A stretch of 37,429 bases of DNA from Clostridia bacterium (GTDB taxonomy: Bacteria > Bacillota > Clostridia > Christensenellales > Aristaeellaceae). Positions 15,705 through 23,594 of this stretch are shown here, one piece after another. Below the pieces are notes generated by a model, which was not told the DNA's origin, searched no databases, and saw nothing but the letters and a program-made list of their open reading frames with translations. Location: contig JAFQHP010000050.1 in NCBI GenBank assembly GCA_017397895.1, forward strand, positions 1-37,429, in the 5' to 3' direction. Every line of letters begins with the position of its first letter. Within the stretch, counting starts at the first letter, position 1. A program made the translations under genes and the position numbers.

Positions 15705-15731
15705 GGGAGAGGCTTGTCTCTCCCTTTTTTT
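15705..15731 (+). terminator. Terminator after the phosphohexomutase gene
   Basis: GGGAGAG-GCTTGT-CTCTCCC (15705-15724) followed by seven T. Confidence 0.9.
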
Positions 15732-15739
15732 ATTGCAGC

Positions 15740-16310
15740 GAAGCAGGGGGACTACTTGTCCCCCTGTACCCCCCCGGCAGGGATGTCATCCCTGGACCCA
15801 ATCCGCGTGATGGTTGGGGAACGAAAAGGGGCCTGCGCAGCCCCTTTACCCTGCGGCAGGGGCATTGCCCCTGCACCCATTCTGCGATGGGGGGGAACAT
15901 TGGAAAACAAACTTGCTTCCGCATGAAACTTGAGGGACTGAAATATGAGCCCACGGGCACTATGAAAACGATAAAAATAGCGGATGGGAAAATGAATTTT
16001 CCCTCCGCTTATTTTTACGTTTTCCCCGGATGCAAAGCATCCGGCCGGCGGCTGAAAGCCGCCCAGCCCGTGGTGCGGCAGTGCCGCAGCCAACTCGCAA
16101 AGTCACAATGTTCCTTTTGCAAAGGGGTTCCTGCGTGTAGCAGTGCCGCAGCCAATTCGCAAAGAAACAATCTTCCTCTGCGAAAGTACGAGTGCGTGTT
16201 ACGCTGTTCCACCGGGACATTGTTTGTGTGATATGAATTGCTGTTTCCGGAAAATGGGTGCAGGGACAGTGTCCCTGCTGGGGTGTGGGGCGAAGCCCCG
16301 CACGGTTCTC
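15740..16310 (+). repeat. Composite intergenic repeat, copy B
   Basis: This occupies the gap between the phosphohexomutase terminator and the hisS promoter. The order is: outer palindrome (15744-15766); CAGGGATGTCATCCCTG (15778-15794); an ATGGTTGGGGAACG block; extra palindromes AGGGG...CCCCT (15827-15845) and CAGGGGCATTGCCCCTG (15857-15873); the cloverleaf core (15950-16073); two tandem roughly 65-bp units (16074-16140 and 16141-16203); CAGGGACAGTGTCCCTG (16261-16277); and the terminal GGGGCGAAGCCCC palindrome (about 16284-16303). A further CCAGGGCACTGCCCTGG lies at 16367-16383, just before the hisS promoter. No coding sequence was seen. Confidence 0.8.
15950..16073 (+). repeat. Cloverleaf-like inverted-repeat core, copy B
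   Basis: The closing stem is CCACGGGC/GCCCGTGG (15951-15958 with 16066-16073). Arm 1 is GAAAACG/CGTTTTC (15964-15970 with 16018-16024), capped by AGCGGA-T-GGGAAAAT/ATTTTCCCTCCGCT (15979-16009). Arm 2 is CCGGATGC-AAA-GCATCCGG (16026-16044). Arm 3 is GGCGGCT-GAA-AGCCGCC (16047-16063). The capping stem differs from copy A at both strands yet still pairs. Confidence 0.85.
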
Positions 16311-16394
16311 CAACCAACACCGGGAAACTGTATGAAAGACACAGATTATCACATCCGGAATTGGGTCCAGGGCACTGCCCTGGTTCGAATTTTG

Positions 16395-16423
16395 TTGACA
16401 TCTTGGTTTTTTCCTTTTATAAT
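16395..16423 (+). promoter_or_regulatory. Consensus promoter for hisS-aspS
   Basis: TTGACA (16395-16400), 17 bp, TATAAT (16418-16423): a full match to the sigma-A consensus, about 255 bp upstream of hisS, with the T-box in between. Confidence 0.95.
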
Positions 16424-16429
16424 AAGAGA

Positions 16430-16661
16430 ATACCGGCTATGATGGGAAGAAATCCGTCAAAAGCGATCAAAGAGAGCACGGCCCCGGCTGAAAGCCGTGC
16501 ATCGCCAAGCGGATGGGACACCCCGGAGCCTCCTGCGAGAGCAGGCGCATTTCAGCGTTACGGAAAAGAAAGCGGAAGGGCTTTTGAAAGACTGTCCTTC
16601 AAGCTGGGTGGCACCGCGAAGAGAACTTCGTCCCATGCGCATGGCATGGGCGTATTTTTTT
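16430..16661 (+). promoter_or_regulatory. T-box leader controlling hisS-aspS
   Basis: This is a tRNA-sensing antitermination leader. The conserved T-box GGGTGGCACCGCG (about 16609-16621) is followed by GAAGAGAACTTC and a terminator, CG-T-CCCATGC/GCATGGGCG at 16629-16652 with a T-run to 16661. Upstream is Stem I, with AAAGAGAGC, the nested stems TCCG/CGGA, GCGAT/ATCGC and GCACGG/CCGTGC, and a GGCTGAAAGCC distal part. A later CCTGC-GAGA-GCAGG hairpin follows. The best candidate specifier is GAC (Asp, 16517-16519), because it is followed by ACCCCGGAG as in other T-boxes. The overlapping CAC (His, 16519-16521) cannot be ruled out. Low charged tRNA should prevent termination and raise expression of both synthetases. 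Confidence 0.92.
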
Positions 16662-16680
16662 ACAGGAGGGGTTACAACTT

Positions 16681-17946
16681 ATGCTCACACAGGCACCCAA
16701 AGGCACAAAGGATATGCTGCCGCAGGACGCATATCAGTGGCAATATGTAGAAGCAAAAATGCGCGATCTGGCGGCCCGCTGGGGCTACCGGGAGGTGCGC
16801 ACCCCCGTCTTTGAACACACGGAGCTGTTCCAGCGGGGCGTGGGCGACACCAGCGATATCGTTACCAAGGAAATGTATACCTTCCTGGATAAGGGCGAGC
16901 GCAGCATCACCCTCAAGCCCGAAGGCACCGCCGGCGCCGTGCGCGCGTTCATTGAAGGCAAATTGTACAACGAAGCGCTGCCCTGCAAAATGTACTATCT
17001 GGCGGCCCCCATCTTCCGCTATGAAAAGCCCCAGGCCGGCCGGCTTCGTGAACACCACCAGTTCGGCATGGAATGCTTTGGCGGCAAGGAACCCACCGTG
17101 GAAGCGGAACTGATCTGCGCGCTGTTTGAGTTGCTTGGCGGGCTGGGGCTGAAAAATTTGTCCGTGCACATCAACTCCATCGGCTGCCCCGAATGCCGCC
17201 CCCGGTATCACCAGAAGCTGAAGGAATACCTGGGCGAGCGCATCAGCGATATGTGCCCCACCTGCCAGGAGCGGTTCGCCAAGAACCCTTTGCGCATCCT
17301 GGACTGTAAGGAAGAAAAGTGCAAGCAGATTGTGAAGGACGCCCCCTCCATTCTGGACTGCCTGTGCGACGACTGCGCCGGCCACTTTGAAAAGCTGCAG
17401 ACGCTGCTTGCCGCCCGGAACATCCCCTTCGCCCTGGACCCCCGCATCGTGCGCGGCCTGGATTACTACACCAAGACGGTGTTTGAAATCATCATGCAGT
17501 CCGGCCGGGAAGGCCTGGCCCTGTGCGGCGGCGGCCGGTACGATAAGCTGGTAGAAGAGCTGGGCGGCCCCGCAACCCCCGCTGCCGGCTTTGGCATCGG
17601 CATCGAACGCATCCTGATCGAACTGACCAGCCAGGGCCTGCTGCCCGAAAATCCCGGCATCACCGACGTGTATGTGGCAAACCTGGGCGCCGATATGGCG
17701 GTGCCCGCCTTCACCTTCACCCAGGCCTTGCGGGAAAAGGGCGTGAAGGCGGACTGCGACGTGTGCGGCCGCAGCCTGAAGGCCCAGTTCAAGTTTGCCG
17801 ACAAGGTGAACGCCAAGTACGTGGCCATCATGGGCGGCGACGAATACGCCCGGGGCACGGTGAAAATCCGCAATATGCAGACCCGGGAAGAAGTGGAATT
17901 TTCCCTTGAAACCGCAGCGGAAGAAACGGCTGCACTGCTCAAGTAA
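16681..17946 (+). CDS. hisS: Histidine--tRNA ligase
   Basis: This class II synthetase charges tRNA-His. The 421-residue length is typical. Motif 2 is seen as FRYEKPQAGRLREHHQFGME, the histidine-specific loop as RGLDYYTKTVFEI with LCGGGRYDKLVEEL, and motif 3 as AAGFGIGIERIL. A cysteine-bearing insertion (CPECRPRY ... CPTCQERF) and the C-terminal anticodon-binding domain (TDVYVANLG ... ARGTVKIRNM) complete the fold. ACAGGAGGGG precedes the ATG. It is co-transcribed with aspS under the T-box. Confidence 0.98.
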   Translation: MLTQAPKGTKDMLPQDAYQWQYVEAKMRDLAARWGYREVRTPVFEHTELFQRGVGDTSDIVTKEMYTFLDKGERSITLKPEGTAGAVRAFIEGKLYNEALPCKMYYLAAPIFRYEKPQAGRLREHHQFGMECFGGKEPTVEAELICALFELLGGLGLKNLSVHINSIGCPECRPRYHQKLKEYLGERISDMCPTCQERFAKNPLRILDCKEEKCKQIVKDAPSILDCLCDDCAGHFEKLQTLLAARNIPFALDPRIVRGLDYYTKTVFEIIMQSGREGLALCGGGRYDKLVEELGGPATPAAGFGIGIERILIELTSQGLLPENPGITDVYVANLGADMAVPAFTFTQALREKGVKADCDVCGRSLKAQFKFADKVNAKYVAIMGGDEYARGTVKIRNMQTREEVEFSLETAAEETAALLK

Positions 17947-17976
17947 GCAATTCTCACAGAAAAGGAGCATACCTAT

Positions 17977-19266
17977 ATGAACAGAAATCTGATTGCCAAG
18001 GTCCAGACCGGTGAAGTGAACAAAATTCAGGGTTATGTGGAAAACCTGCGCAACAAGCGCACCATGGCCTTCCTGGTGATCCGGGACCATACCGGCCGCA
18101 TCCAGGTGACCGTGGAAAAGGAAAAGTATCCCGAAATCGCCGCCGTCATCGACCAGCTCACCGTGGAATCCGTGGTCACCTGCATCGGCCCCGTGGTGGA
18201 AAACAGCTATGTGAAAATGGGCGGCATTGAAATGCTGCCGGAGCAGATGGAAATCCTCTCCATTGCCGAGCCCCTGCCCATCTCCAAGGATGCCGCCATC
18301 GACAGCCGGCTGGACTACCGCTGGGTGGACCTGCGTTCTGACCGCAACACCCTCATCTTCAAAACCCAGACGGAACTGGTGGCCGCCATGCGCAATTACC
18401 TGCTGGAAAAGGGCTTCATGGAAATCCACACCCCCAAGCTCATCGGCGCTGCCAGCGAAAGCGGCTCCGACGTGTTTGAACTGAAGTATTTCGACCGCAA
18501 GGCCTACCTCAGCCAGAGCCCCCAGTTCTACAAGCAGATGGCCATGGCCGCCGGCTTTGACCGCATTTTCGAAGTGGGCCCCGTGTTCCGCGCCGAAAAG
18601 AGCTTCACCAACAAGCACGCCACCGAATTCACCGGCTTTGACCTGGAAATGAGCTACATCACTTCCTTCAAGGACGTCATGGCCCTGGAAGCGGAGCTTT
18701 TGCAGGCCGCCCTTGCCGCCGTGAAGGAAAAGTACGGCGACAAGATCAAGGAACTCTACGGCCTGGAAACCGTCGTGCCCACCCTGCCCTTCCCGGAAAT
18801 GAAGCTGGAAGATGTGTACAAGGAGCTGGAAGAACGCTACGGCTACGTTTGCCCCGAAGAAGAAAAGAACGACCTGACCACCGAAGCGGAGCACCTTTGC
18901 GCCAGGCTGTCCATGGATAAGTTCGGCCACGAATTCCTCTTTGTGACCGACTACGGTCCCCAGAAGCGCGCCTTCTATCATATGCGGGACGAAAACGGCA
19001 TGCCCCTGGGCTATGACCTGATCTGGCGGGGCACCGAAATCACCACCGGCGCCCAGCGCGAACACCGCTACGAACAGCTGCGTGCGCAGGCTGACGAAAA
19101 GGGCCTGGGCGAAGACGTGAAATTCTACATGGATTTCTTCCGCTACGGCTGCCCGCCCCACGGCGGCTTCGGCCTGGGCGTGGACCGGCTGACCATGCTG
19201 CTGCTGGGCATCCCGATCAAGGAAGTCATGTTCCTCTTCCGCGGCCCCAATCGGCTGACCCCCTGA
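17977..19266 (+). CDS. aspS: Aspartate--tRNA(Asp/Asn) ligase, archaeal-type
   Basis: This is a class II synthetase for aspartate. At 429 residues it lacks the large GAD insertion of standard bacterial AspRS (about 590 residues) and instead matches the short archaeal/eukaryotic type. Features: N-terminal OB-fold anticodon domain (VNKIQGYVENLRNKRTMAFL), the SESGSDVFELKYF and AYLSQSPQFYKQ segments, motif 2 (FRAEKSFTNKHATEFTGFD) and motif 3 (GGFGLGVDRLTMLLLG). Short AspRSs are often non-discriminating, making Asp-tRNA-Asn for amidation by GatCAB. Residues usually used to judge this differ from the classical archaeal ones (GYVEN rather than GWVHE), so specificity is undecided. AAAGGAG precedes the ATG. 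Confidence 0.92.
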   Translation: MNRNLIAKVQTGEVNKIQGYVENLRNKRTMAFLVIRDHTGRIQVTVEKEKYPEIAAVIDQLTVESVVTCIGPVVENSYVKMGGIEMLPEQMEILSIAEPLPISKDAAIDSRLDYRWVDLRSDRNTLIFKTQTELVAAMRNYLLEKGFMEIHTPKLIGAASESGSDVFELKYFDRKAYLSQSPQFYKQMAMAAGFDRIFEVGPVFRAEKSFTNKHATEFTGFDLEMSYITSFKDVMALEAELLQAALAAVKEKYGDKIKELYGLETVVPTLPFPEMKLEDVYKELEERYGYVCPEEEKNDLTTEAEHLCARLSMDKFGHEFLFVTDYGPQKRAFYHMRDENGMPLGYDLIWRGTEITTGAQREHRYEQLRAQADEKGLGEDVKFYMDFFRYGCPPHGGFGLGVDRLTMLLLGIPIKEVMFLFRGPNRLTP

Positions 19267-19328
19267 TTTTCCCTTGATTTTATTCACAAAAACTTTACGG
19301 CACCCCTGTGGCACAAGGGCCCCAAGTG

Positions 19329-19357
19329 TTGCCAAAGGAAAAAAAATCTGTTATACT
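19329..19357 (+). promoter_or_regulatory. Promoter for the asp23-amaP operon
   Basis: TTGCCA (19329-19334), 17 bp, TATACT (19352-19357), about 29 bp upstream of the asp23-like ATG. It may drive the whole array to 30.3 kb, since no terminator was seen inside it. Confidence 0.75.
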
Positions 19358-19385
19358 GGTATATATCTCTGAGGAGGTGCGTTGT

Positions 19386-20105
19386 ATGGCTCAGAAGAAA
19401 GAAAATCTGCCCGTCAAGGTGGATGTGGATTTGCAAAATGGCGGTACCATCACTTACGCAAACGAAGTGATCGCCACCATCGCAGGCGTTGCCGCCAATG
19501 AAATCGACGGCATTGCCGGTATGTGCGTCAGCGGCGGCTTCAGCGAAATCCTGGGCCGCAACCGTACCATCACCAAGGGCGTGAAGGTGGAAGTGGGCTC
19601 TCAGGAAGCCGCGGTGGATCTGTACATCGTGGTGGAATACGGCCAGCCCATCCAGAAGGTGGCCCATGAAGTGCAGGAAAATGTGCGCAAGGCCCTGGAA
19701 AGCCTGACCGGCCTTCACGTAGTGCGTGTGGACGTGCACGTGCAGGGCGTCAGCTTTGAAAAAGAAAAGAAGGCTGCCATGACCGGTATCGAAGCCGCCA
19801 AGAGCCCCCTGCTCACCGAAGCCCCCAAGAAAGAAGAAGTGAAGCAGGAAGAGGCCAAGGCCGAGGAAGTAAAGGCTGAAGAAGCCCCCAAGGCCGAAGA
19901 AGCAAAAACTGAAGAGGCGGTTCAGCCCGAAGCCGAAGAAGCCCAGCTGAACGAAGAAGCCGCTTTCAGCGAAGAAGTGCTGGCCGAGCAGGCCCAGCTG
20001 GACGGCGAAGAAGCCCCCGCTCAGGAAGAAGCCCCTGCCGAAGAAGCAAAGGCTGAAGAAGCTCCCAAGGCCAGGAAGAAAGCTCCCGGCCGCAAGCGCT
20101 GCTGA
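19386..20105 (+). CDS. Asp23/Gls24-family envelope stress protein with long acidic tail
   Basis: This is a 239-residue protein whose first 130 residues form an Asp23/Gls24 domain: ITYANEVIATIAGVAANEIDGIAGM, then VDLYIVVEYGQPIQKVAHEVQ and VVRVDVHVQGVSF. In Staphylococcus, Asp23 is a membrane-associated protein held by AmaP and linked to cell-wall stress; the adjacent amaP-like gene supports that role here. The last 100 residues are a low-complexity Ala/Glu/Lys-rich tail (repeats of EEAKAEEVKAEEAPK) ending in a basic KARKKAPGRKRC. Family members usually stop shortly after the domain, so the tail is unusual. The ATG at 19386 has GAGGAGGTG upstream. Confidence 0.9.
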   Translation: MAQKKENLPVKVDVDLQNGGTITYANEVIATIAGVAANEIDGIAGMCVSGGFSEILGRNRTITKGVKVEVGSQEAAVDLYIVVEYGQPIQKVAHEVQENVRKALESLTGLHVVRVDVHVQGVSFEKEKKAAMTGIEAAKSPLLTEAPKKEEVKQEEAKAEEVKAEEAPKAEEAKTEEAVQPEAEEAQLNEEAAFSEEVLAEQAQLDGEEAPAQEEAPAEEAKAEEAPKARKKAPGRKRC

Positions 20106-20129
20106 GAAACAACACAAGAGGTGTAAAAA

Positions 20130-20936
20130 ATGAAAAAATTTCGTTTCTGGCATCGGATCATTCTGATCGCGGGCGCAGTGCTGGTGATCGCACTGGGCCT
20201 GGGCGTGGCCCTGCCCCTGCTGCCCTTCTTCCCCTATAAGCTGGATGCGCTGCTTGCCATCAAGCTGGTGAAGTACATTTATTTCGGCGTGGCGGTGCTG
20301 AATGTGCTGTTTGGCCTGTATCTGTTCACGCTGCCCCACAAGTTCACCTTCCGCCGCAAGGATTTTGTCATCCAGCAGACGGAAAACGGCGAGCTGCGCA
20401 TTGCCGTGGTGGCCATCAAGAACCTGGTGCAAAAGTGCGTGGATATGCACGAAGAGGTGCAGCTTTCCTCCATGCGCATCCATAACGCCCGGGGCGGCAT
20501 CACCGTAGGCCTGAATATCTCCCTGGCCAACAACGTCATCATCCCCCTGGCCGTTTCCTCCCTGCAAAAGCAGATCAAGCAGTACCTGCTGGCCTCCTCC
20601 GGCATTGAAGTGAAGGAAGTCAAGGTGGCTGTGGAAACCGCCAAGGAAGCCGCCAATAATTCTCCCTATCTGGTAAACACCGAATCTGCCGCCGAGCAGG
20701 AAAATGCTGCCCAGGCGAAAGATAAAAAGCAGCCCATCCATCAGCGCCTTTTCAAGCGCGATGCGGAGCCTGCCACCCTGCCCGTGGCTCCCGAAGCTGC
20801 CCAGGCCCCTGCGGCCGAGGCCGTAACGGAAGAAACGGTTACCGAAGAAGCAGAACCCATCCAGGAAGAAACCCCCGTTCAGGAAGAACCCACAGAAATT
20901 GCCGAACCGGCACAGGAGGAAGAAACCAATGAGTGA
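20130..20936 (+). CDS. amaP: AmaP-like Asp23 membrane anchor
   Basis: The 268-residue protein starts with two membrane helices (IILIAGAVLVIALGLGVALP and YIYFGVAVLNVLFGLYLF). A soluble domain related to Asp23 follows (about 70-175: IQQTENGELRIAVVAIKNLV ... LNISLANNVIIPLAVSSLQ). It ends in a disordered, proline/glutamate-rich acidic tail of about 60 residues. AmaP anchors Asp23 at the membrane in Firmicutes; the order asp23-amaP-DUF2273 matches known clusters. GAGGTG lies before the ATG. Its end overlaps the next ATG by 8 bp. Confidence 0.85.
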   Translation: MKKFRFWHRIILIAGAVLVIALGLGVALPLLPFFPYKLDALLAIKLVKYIYFGVAVLNVLFGLYLFTLPHKFTFRRKDFVIQQTENGELRIAVVAIKNLVQKCVDMHEEVQLSSMRIHNARGGITVGLNISLANNVIIPLAVSSLQKQIKQYLLASSGIEVKEVKVAVETAKEAANNSPYLVNTESAAEQENAAQAKDKKQPIHQRLFKRDAEPATLPVAPEAAQAPAAEAVTEETVTEEAEPIQEETPVQEEPTEIAEPAQEEETNE

Positions 20937-21366
20937 AAACAAACAGTCCAAGTTCGAAACCATGATGCAGAAAATCTTCAAAATCGGCACCCCTGAATGC
21001 GCCATCTTCTGCTGCGTGATCGCCCTGATCATGGCCATCCTGTTCCTGTCCATCGGCTTCTGGAAGACCCTGCTGATCGTGGCCCTGCTGGTTGTGGCCC
21101 TGTTCATCGGCGGCGTTTCCGACAAGAAGGGCACCTTCAAGAAGGCTGCCGATAAGGTTGCCCCCGTGAAGGACAAGGTGTACAAGATGAAGGACGCCCG
21201 CGTGTCCAAGGCCATCAAGGAAGCCAAGGAAGCCGAAGAAAAGGCTGAAGACGTGGTGGAAGAAGTAAAGGAAGAAATCGAAGAAACCAAGGAAGAAATT
21301 GCTGAAACCGTGGAAGAGATCAAGGAAGAGATCGCTGAAGTGGTGGAAGAAGCTACCGAAGAATAA
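20929..21366 (+). CDS. Small membrane protein, DUF2273-like, with acidic coiled-coil tail
   Basis: The 145-residue protein has a hydrophobic hairpin (CAIFCCVIALIMAILFLSIG and TLLIVALLVVALFIGGV), then a basic stretch. The C-terminal helix of about 60 residues is made of repeats such as EEVKEEIEETKEEIAETVEE, predicted as a charged coiled coil. Position after asp23 and amaP points to the DUF2273 family that accompanies them. ATG 20929 is chosen because GGAGGAAG lies upstream, and it overlaps amaP. Exact function unknown; a structural role with Asp23 at the membrane is inferred. Confidence 0.8.
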   Translation: MSENKQSKFETMMQKIFKIGTPECAIFCCVIALIMAILFLSIGFWKTLLIVALLVVALFIGGVSDKKGTFKKAADKVAPVKDKVYKMKDARVSKAIKEAKEAEEKAEDVVEEVKEEIEETKEEIAETVEEIKEEIAEVVEEATEE

Positions 21367-21387
21367 TTTTTCTGGGGGAAATGACCC

Positions 21388-21804
21388 ATGTCTCGTAAAT
21401 CAGCACGGGCTGCTGCCGTGCAGATGGTATTTGAAAATATGCTGGGCGGCGACGGCGGTGAGGATACCCTGCAGGGCCTCATCGCCTTCACCCCGGAAGA
21501 AGGCGACACCGCCTTTATTGACCAGGTTCTCTCCGGTGTGGACGAACACGTCTTCGAAATTGATGACATGATCGAGCAGAACCTGAAGGGCTGGGCCCTC
21601 AGCCGTATTGCCAAGGTGGACCAGGCCGTCCTTCGGGTGGCCATCTGGGAAATGTGCTACGACCGCACCACCCCCGACGCCGTGGTGATCAATGAGGCCG
21701 TCACCCTGGCCCAGCGCTTCAATACGCCCGGCGCCGGCAAATTTGTAAACGGCGTGCTTTCCGCAGTATTGGAAGCACGCAACCGGCAGGGAGAAAAGGC
21801 ATAA
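21388..21804 (+). CDS. nusB: Transcription antitermination factor NusB
   Basis: This is an RNA-binding component of the rRNA antitermination complex, partner of NusE (S10). The 138-residue all-helical protein shows the arginine-rich N terminus SRKSARAAAVQMVFE, the central WALSRIAKVDQAVLRVAIWEM and the C-terminal VINEAVTLAQRFNTPGAGKFVNGVL signature. A GGGGG-rich ribosome site lies upstream. Placement between the envelope-stress genes and folD/xseA is the usual Firmicute neighbourhood. Confidence 0.97.
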   Translation: MSRKSARAAAVQMVFENMLGGDGGEDTLQGLIAFTPEEGDTAFIDQVLSGVDEHVFEIDDMIEQNLKGWALSRIAKVDQAVLRVAIWEMCYDRTTPDAVVINEAVTLAQRFNTPGAGKFVNGVLSAVLEARNRQGEKA

Positions 21805-22742
21805 TGCTCTCCCTGGGGCTGGATACCAGCAACTATACCACATCAGCCGCCCTTTGCTCCTCCCATGGGGAGATATGGCAAAGCAGGCGCTTGCTGCCCG
21901 TAAAAGCGGGTGAACGCGGCCTTCGCCAAAGCGAGGCCGTGTTTGCGCATGTAAGACAACTTGCCGATCAGGTGGAGGCCGTGATGAAAGAGGCCAAAGC
22001 GCCCCTTTCCTGCGTGTGCGCCTCCGTTTCCCCCCGGGACGGCAAGGACTCCTACATGCCTGTTTTTTCTGTGGGGGAAATGGTGGGGCGGTCCATCGCC
22101 GCGGCTCATCACGTTCCTTTTTTCACCACCACCCACCAGCGGGGCCACATCCGGGCCGCCCGGGTGGACAGCGGCCTGGAAAGTGAAAACTTCCTGGCGC
22201 TGCACCTGTCCGGCGGCACCACGGACGTGCTGTTGATGGAGGGCGAAACCCTCACTCCTCTTGGCACCTCCATGGACCTGCACGCCGGCCAACTGGTGGA
22301 CCGCATCGGCGTTGCCATGGGCCTTCCCTTCCCCAGCGGCCCCCATCTGGAAAAAATGGCCGTGCAGGGCAAGGCGCAGGCGCTGGTGCCTGTCAGTATG
22401 AACGAAAACACGCTCCAGTGCCACCTTTCCGGCGCCGAGGCCCAGCTGCTTCGCATGGTGCAGGACGGCATGGAGAAAAATAATATAGCGGCGGAAGTGT
22501 ATTCCGTGCTGTGCCGCACGGTGCTGAGGCTGTTGAAGGCCGCCGCCGAAAAAACCGGCACCAACCACATCCTGCTGGCCGGGGGCGTGATGTCCTCCGC
22601 CCTGCTGCGGGAATTATTGCAGCAGCGCAACGAAAAGCGCCGCCTGCACCTGAAACTGCACTTTGGCAAGCCGGAATATTCCGGCGATAATGCGGTGGGC
22701 GTATCGCTCATCGGCCTGGAAAAATTACAACAGGGAGGCTGA
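21804..22742 (+). CDS. TsaD/Kae1-like (peptidase M22 family) paralogue
   Basis: This is an ASKHA-fold protein of 312 residues related to TsaD, the tRNA threonylcarbamoyl transferase, but shorter than true TsaD (about 335-345). The N-terminal [14 protein letters not shown], the metal-site HQRGH (the NHLxGH equivalent), SGGTTDVLL and the C-terminal [15 protein letters not shown] with [11 protein letters not shown] are present. The DN at the end and the two histidines keep the metal and ATP sites intact. It has this same place, between nusB and folD/xseA, in other clostridia as an unassigned M22-like protein; that is recollection of family context. It overlaps the nusB stop by one base (TAATG). 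It is probably not the only TsaD in the genome. Confidence 0.85.
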   Translation: MLSLGLDTSNYTTSAALCSSHGEIWQSRRLLPVKAGERGLRQSEAVFAHVRQLADQVEAVMKEAKAPLSCVCASVSPRDGKDSYMPVFSVGEMVGRSIAAAHHVPFFTTTHQRGHIRAARVDSGLESENFLALHLSGGTTDVLLMEGETLTPLGTSMDLHAGQLVDRIGVAMGLPFPSGPHLEKMAVQGKAQALVPVSMNENTLQCHLSGAEAQLLRMVQDGMEKNNIAAEVYSVLCRTVLRLLKAAAEKTGTNHILLAGGVMSSALLRELLQQRNEKRRLHLKLHFGKPEYSGDNAVGVSLIGLEKLQQGG

Positions 22743-22747
22743 ATACC

Positions 22748-23593
22748 ATGGCTCAACTTCTGGACGGAAAAATCATGGCCGCTGCCGTGATGGAGGAACT
22801 GAAAATCCGCGTGGATGCGCTGAAGGAAAAGGGCATCACCCCCGGCCTGGCCGTTATTCTGGTGGGGGAAGACCCTGCCAGCCAGGTGTATGTACGCAAT
22901 AAAGGCCTGGCCTGCGAACAGCTTGGCATGACCTCCGAAACCATCCGCCTGCCTGCGGAAACCACCCAGGAAGCGCTGGAAAAGATCATTGATGATCTCA
23001 ACCGGGACAGCCGCTTCAACGGCATCCTGGTGCAGCTGCCCCTGCCCCGGCATCTGGACGAAGCTGCTGCCCTGGCAAAAATCCTGCCCGAAAAGGACGT
23101 GGACGGCTTCCATATTGAAAACGCCGGCAAGCTCTTTACCGGCCAGGATGGCGTGGTGGCCTGCACCCCCAAGGGCATTATGTACATGCTGGAAAAGGCT
23201 GGCGTGGAGCTCACCGGCAAGAACGCCGTGGTGATTGGCCGCAGCAACATCGTGGGCAAGCCCATTGCCATGCTGCTGCTTGACGCCAACTGCACCGTCA
23301 CCATCTGCCATTCCCGCACAAAGAACCTTGCCGAACACACCCGCAATGCCGACGTGCTGGTGGCGGCTGTGGGCCGGCCCCGTTTCGTCACCGCCGATAT
23401 GGTGAAGGAAGGCGCTGCCGTGGTGGACGTGGGCATCAACCGGGTGGACGGCAAGCTGTGCGGCGACGTGGACTTTGACGCTGTAGCCCAAAAGGCTTCC
23501 TACATCACCCCCGTGCCCGGCGGCGTGGGCAAAATGACCATCTGCATGCTGATGGCGAACACCGTGGAAGCCGCTGAAAAGAAAGTGAAATAA
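22748..23593 (+). CDS. folD: Bifunctional methylenetetrahydrofolate dehydrogenase/cyclohydrolase
   Basis: This enzyme converts 5,10-methylene-THF to 10-formyl-THF (NADP-linked oxidation, then hydrolysis). At 281 residues it is full length. It has the catalytic-lysine motif [10 protein letters not shown], the folate-site [10 protein letters not shown] and DVDGFH, the Rossmann [11 protein letters not shown], and the C-terminal [18 protein letters not shown] precedes the ATG, five bases after the TsaD-like stop. Confidence 0.98.
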   Translation: MAQLLDGKIMAAAVMEELKIRVDALKEKGITPGLAVILVGEDPASQVYVRNKGLACEQLGMTSETIRLPAETTQEALEKIIDDLNRDSRFNGILVQLPLPRHLDEAAALAKILPEKDVDGFHIENAGKLFTGQDGVVACTPKGIMYMLEKAGVELTGKNAVVIGRSNIVGKPIAMLLLDANCTVTICHSRTKNLAEHTRNADVLVAAVGRPRFVTADMVKEGAAVVDVGINRVDGKLCGDVDFDAVAQKASYITPVPGGVGKMTICMLMANTVEAAEKKVK

Positions 23594-23594
23594 T

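Noticed and set aside
16074..16203. Possible CRISPR array
   Set aside because: Only two degenerate units with no constant spacer length, no cas gene anywhere, and the same unit recurs as a part of a larger composite repeat.
16672..19335. An 887-codon open frame on the minus strand opposite hisS and aspS
   Set aside because: It mirrors the third-position GC bias of the real synthetase genes, has no recognisable domains (His/Gly/Val-rich shadow composition) and no ribosome site.
19284..21644. A 786-codon minus-strand frame opposite the asp23-amaP-nusB region
   Set aside because: Phe/Gly/Ser-rich translation is the complement of the Glu/Ala tails; no promoter or ribosome site on that strand.
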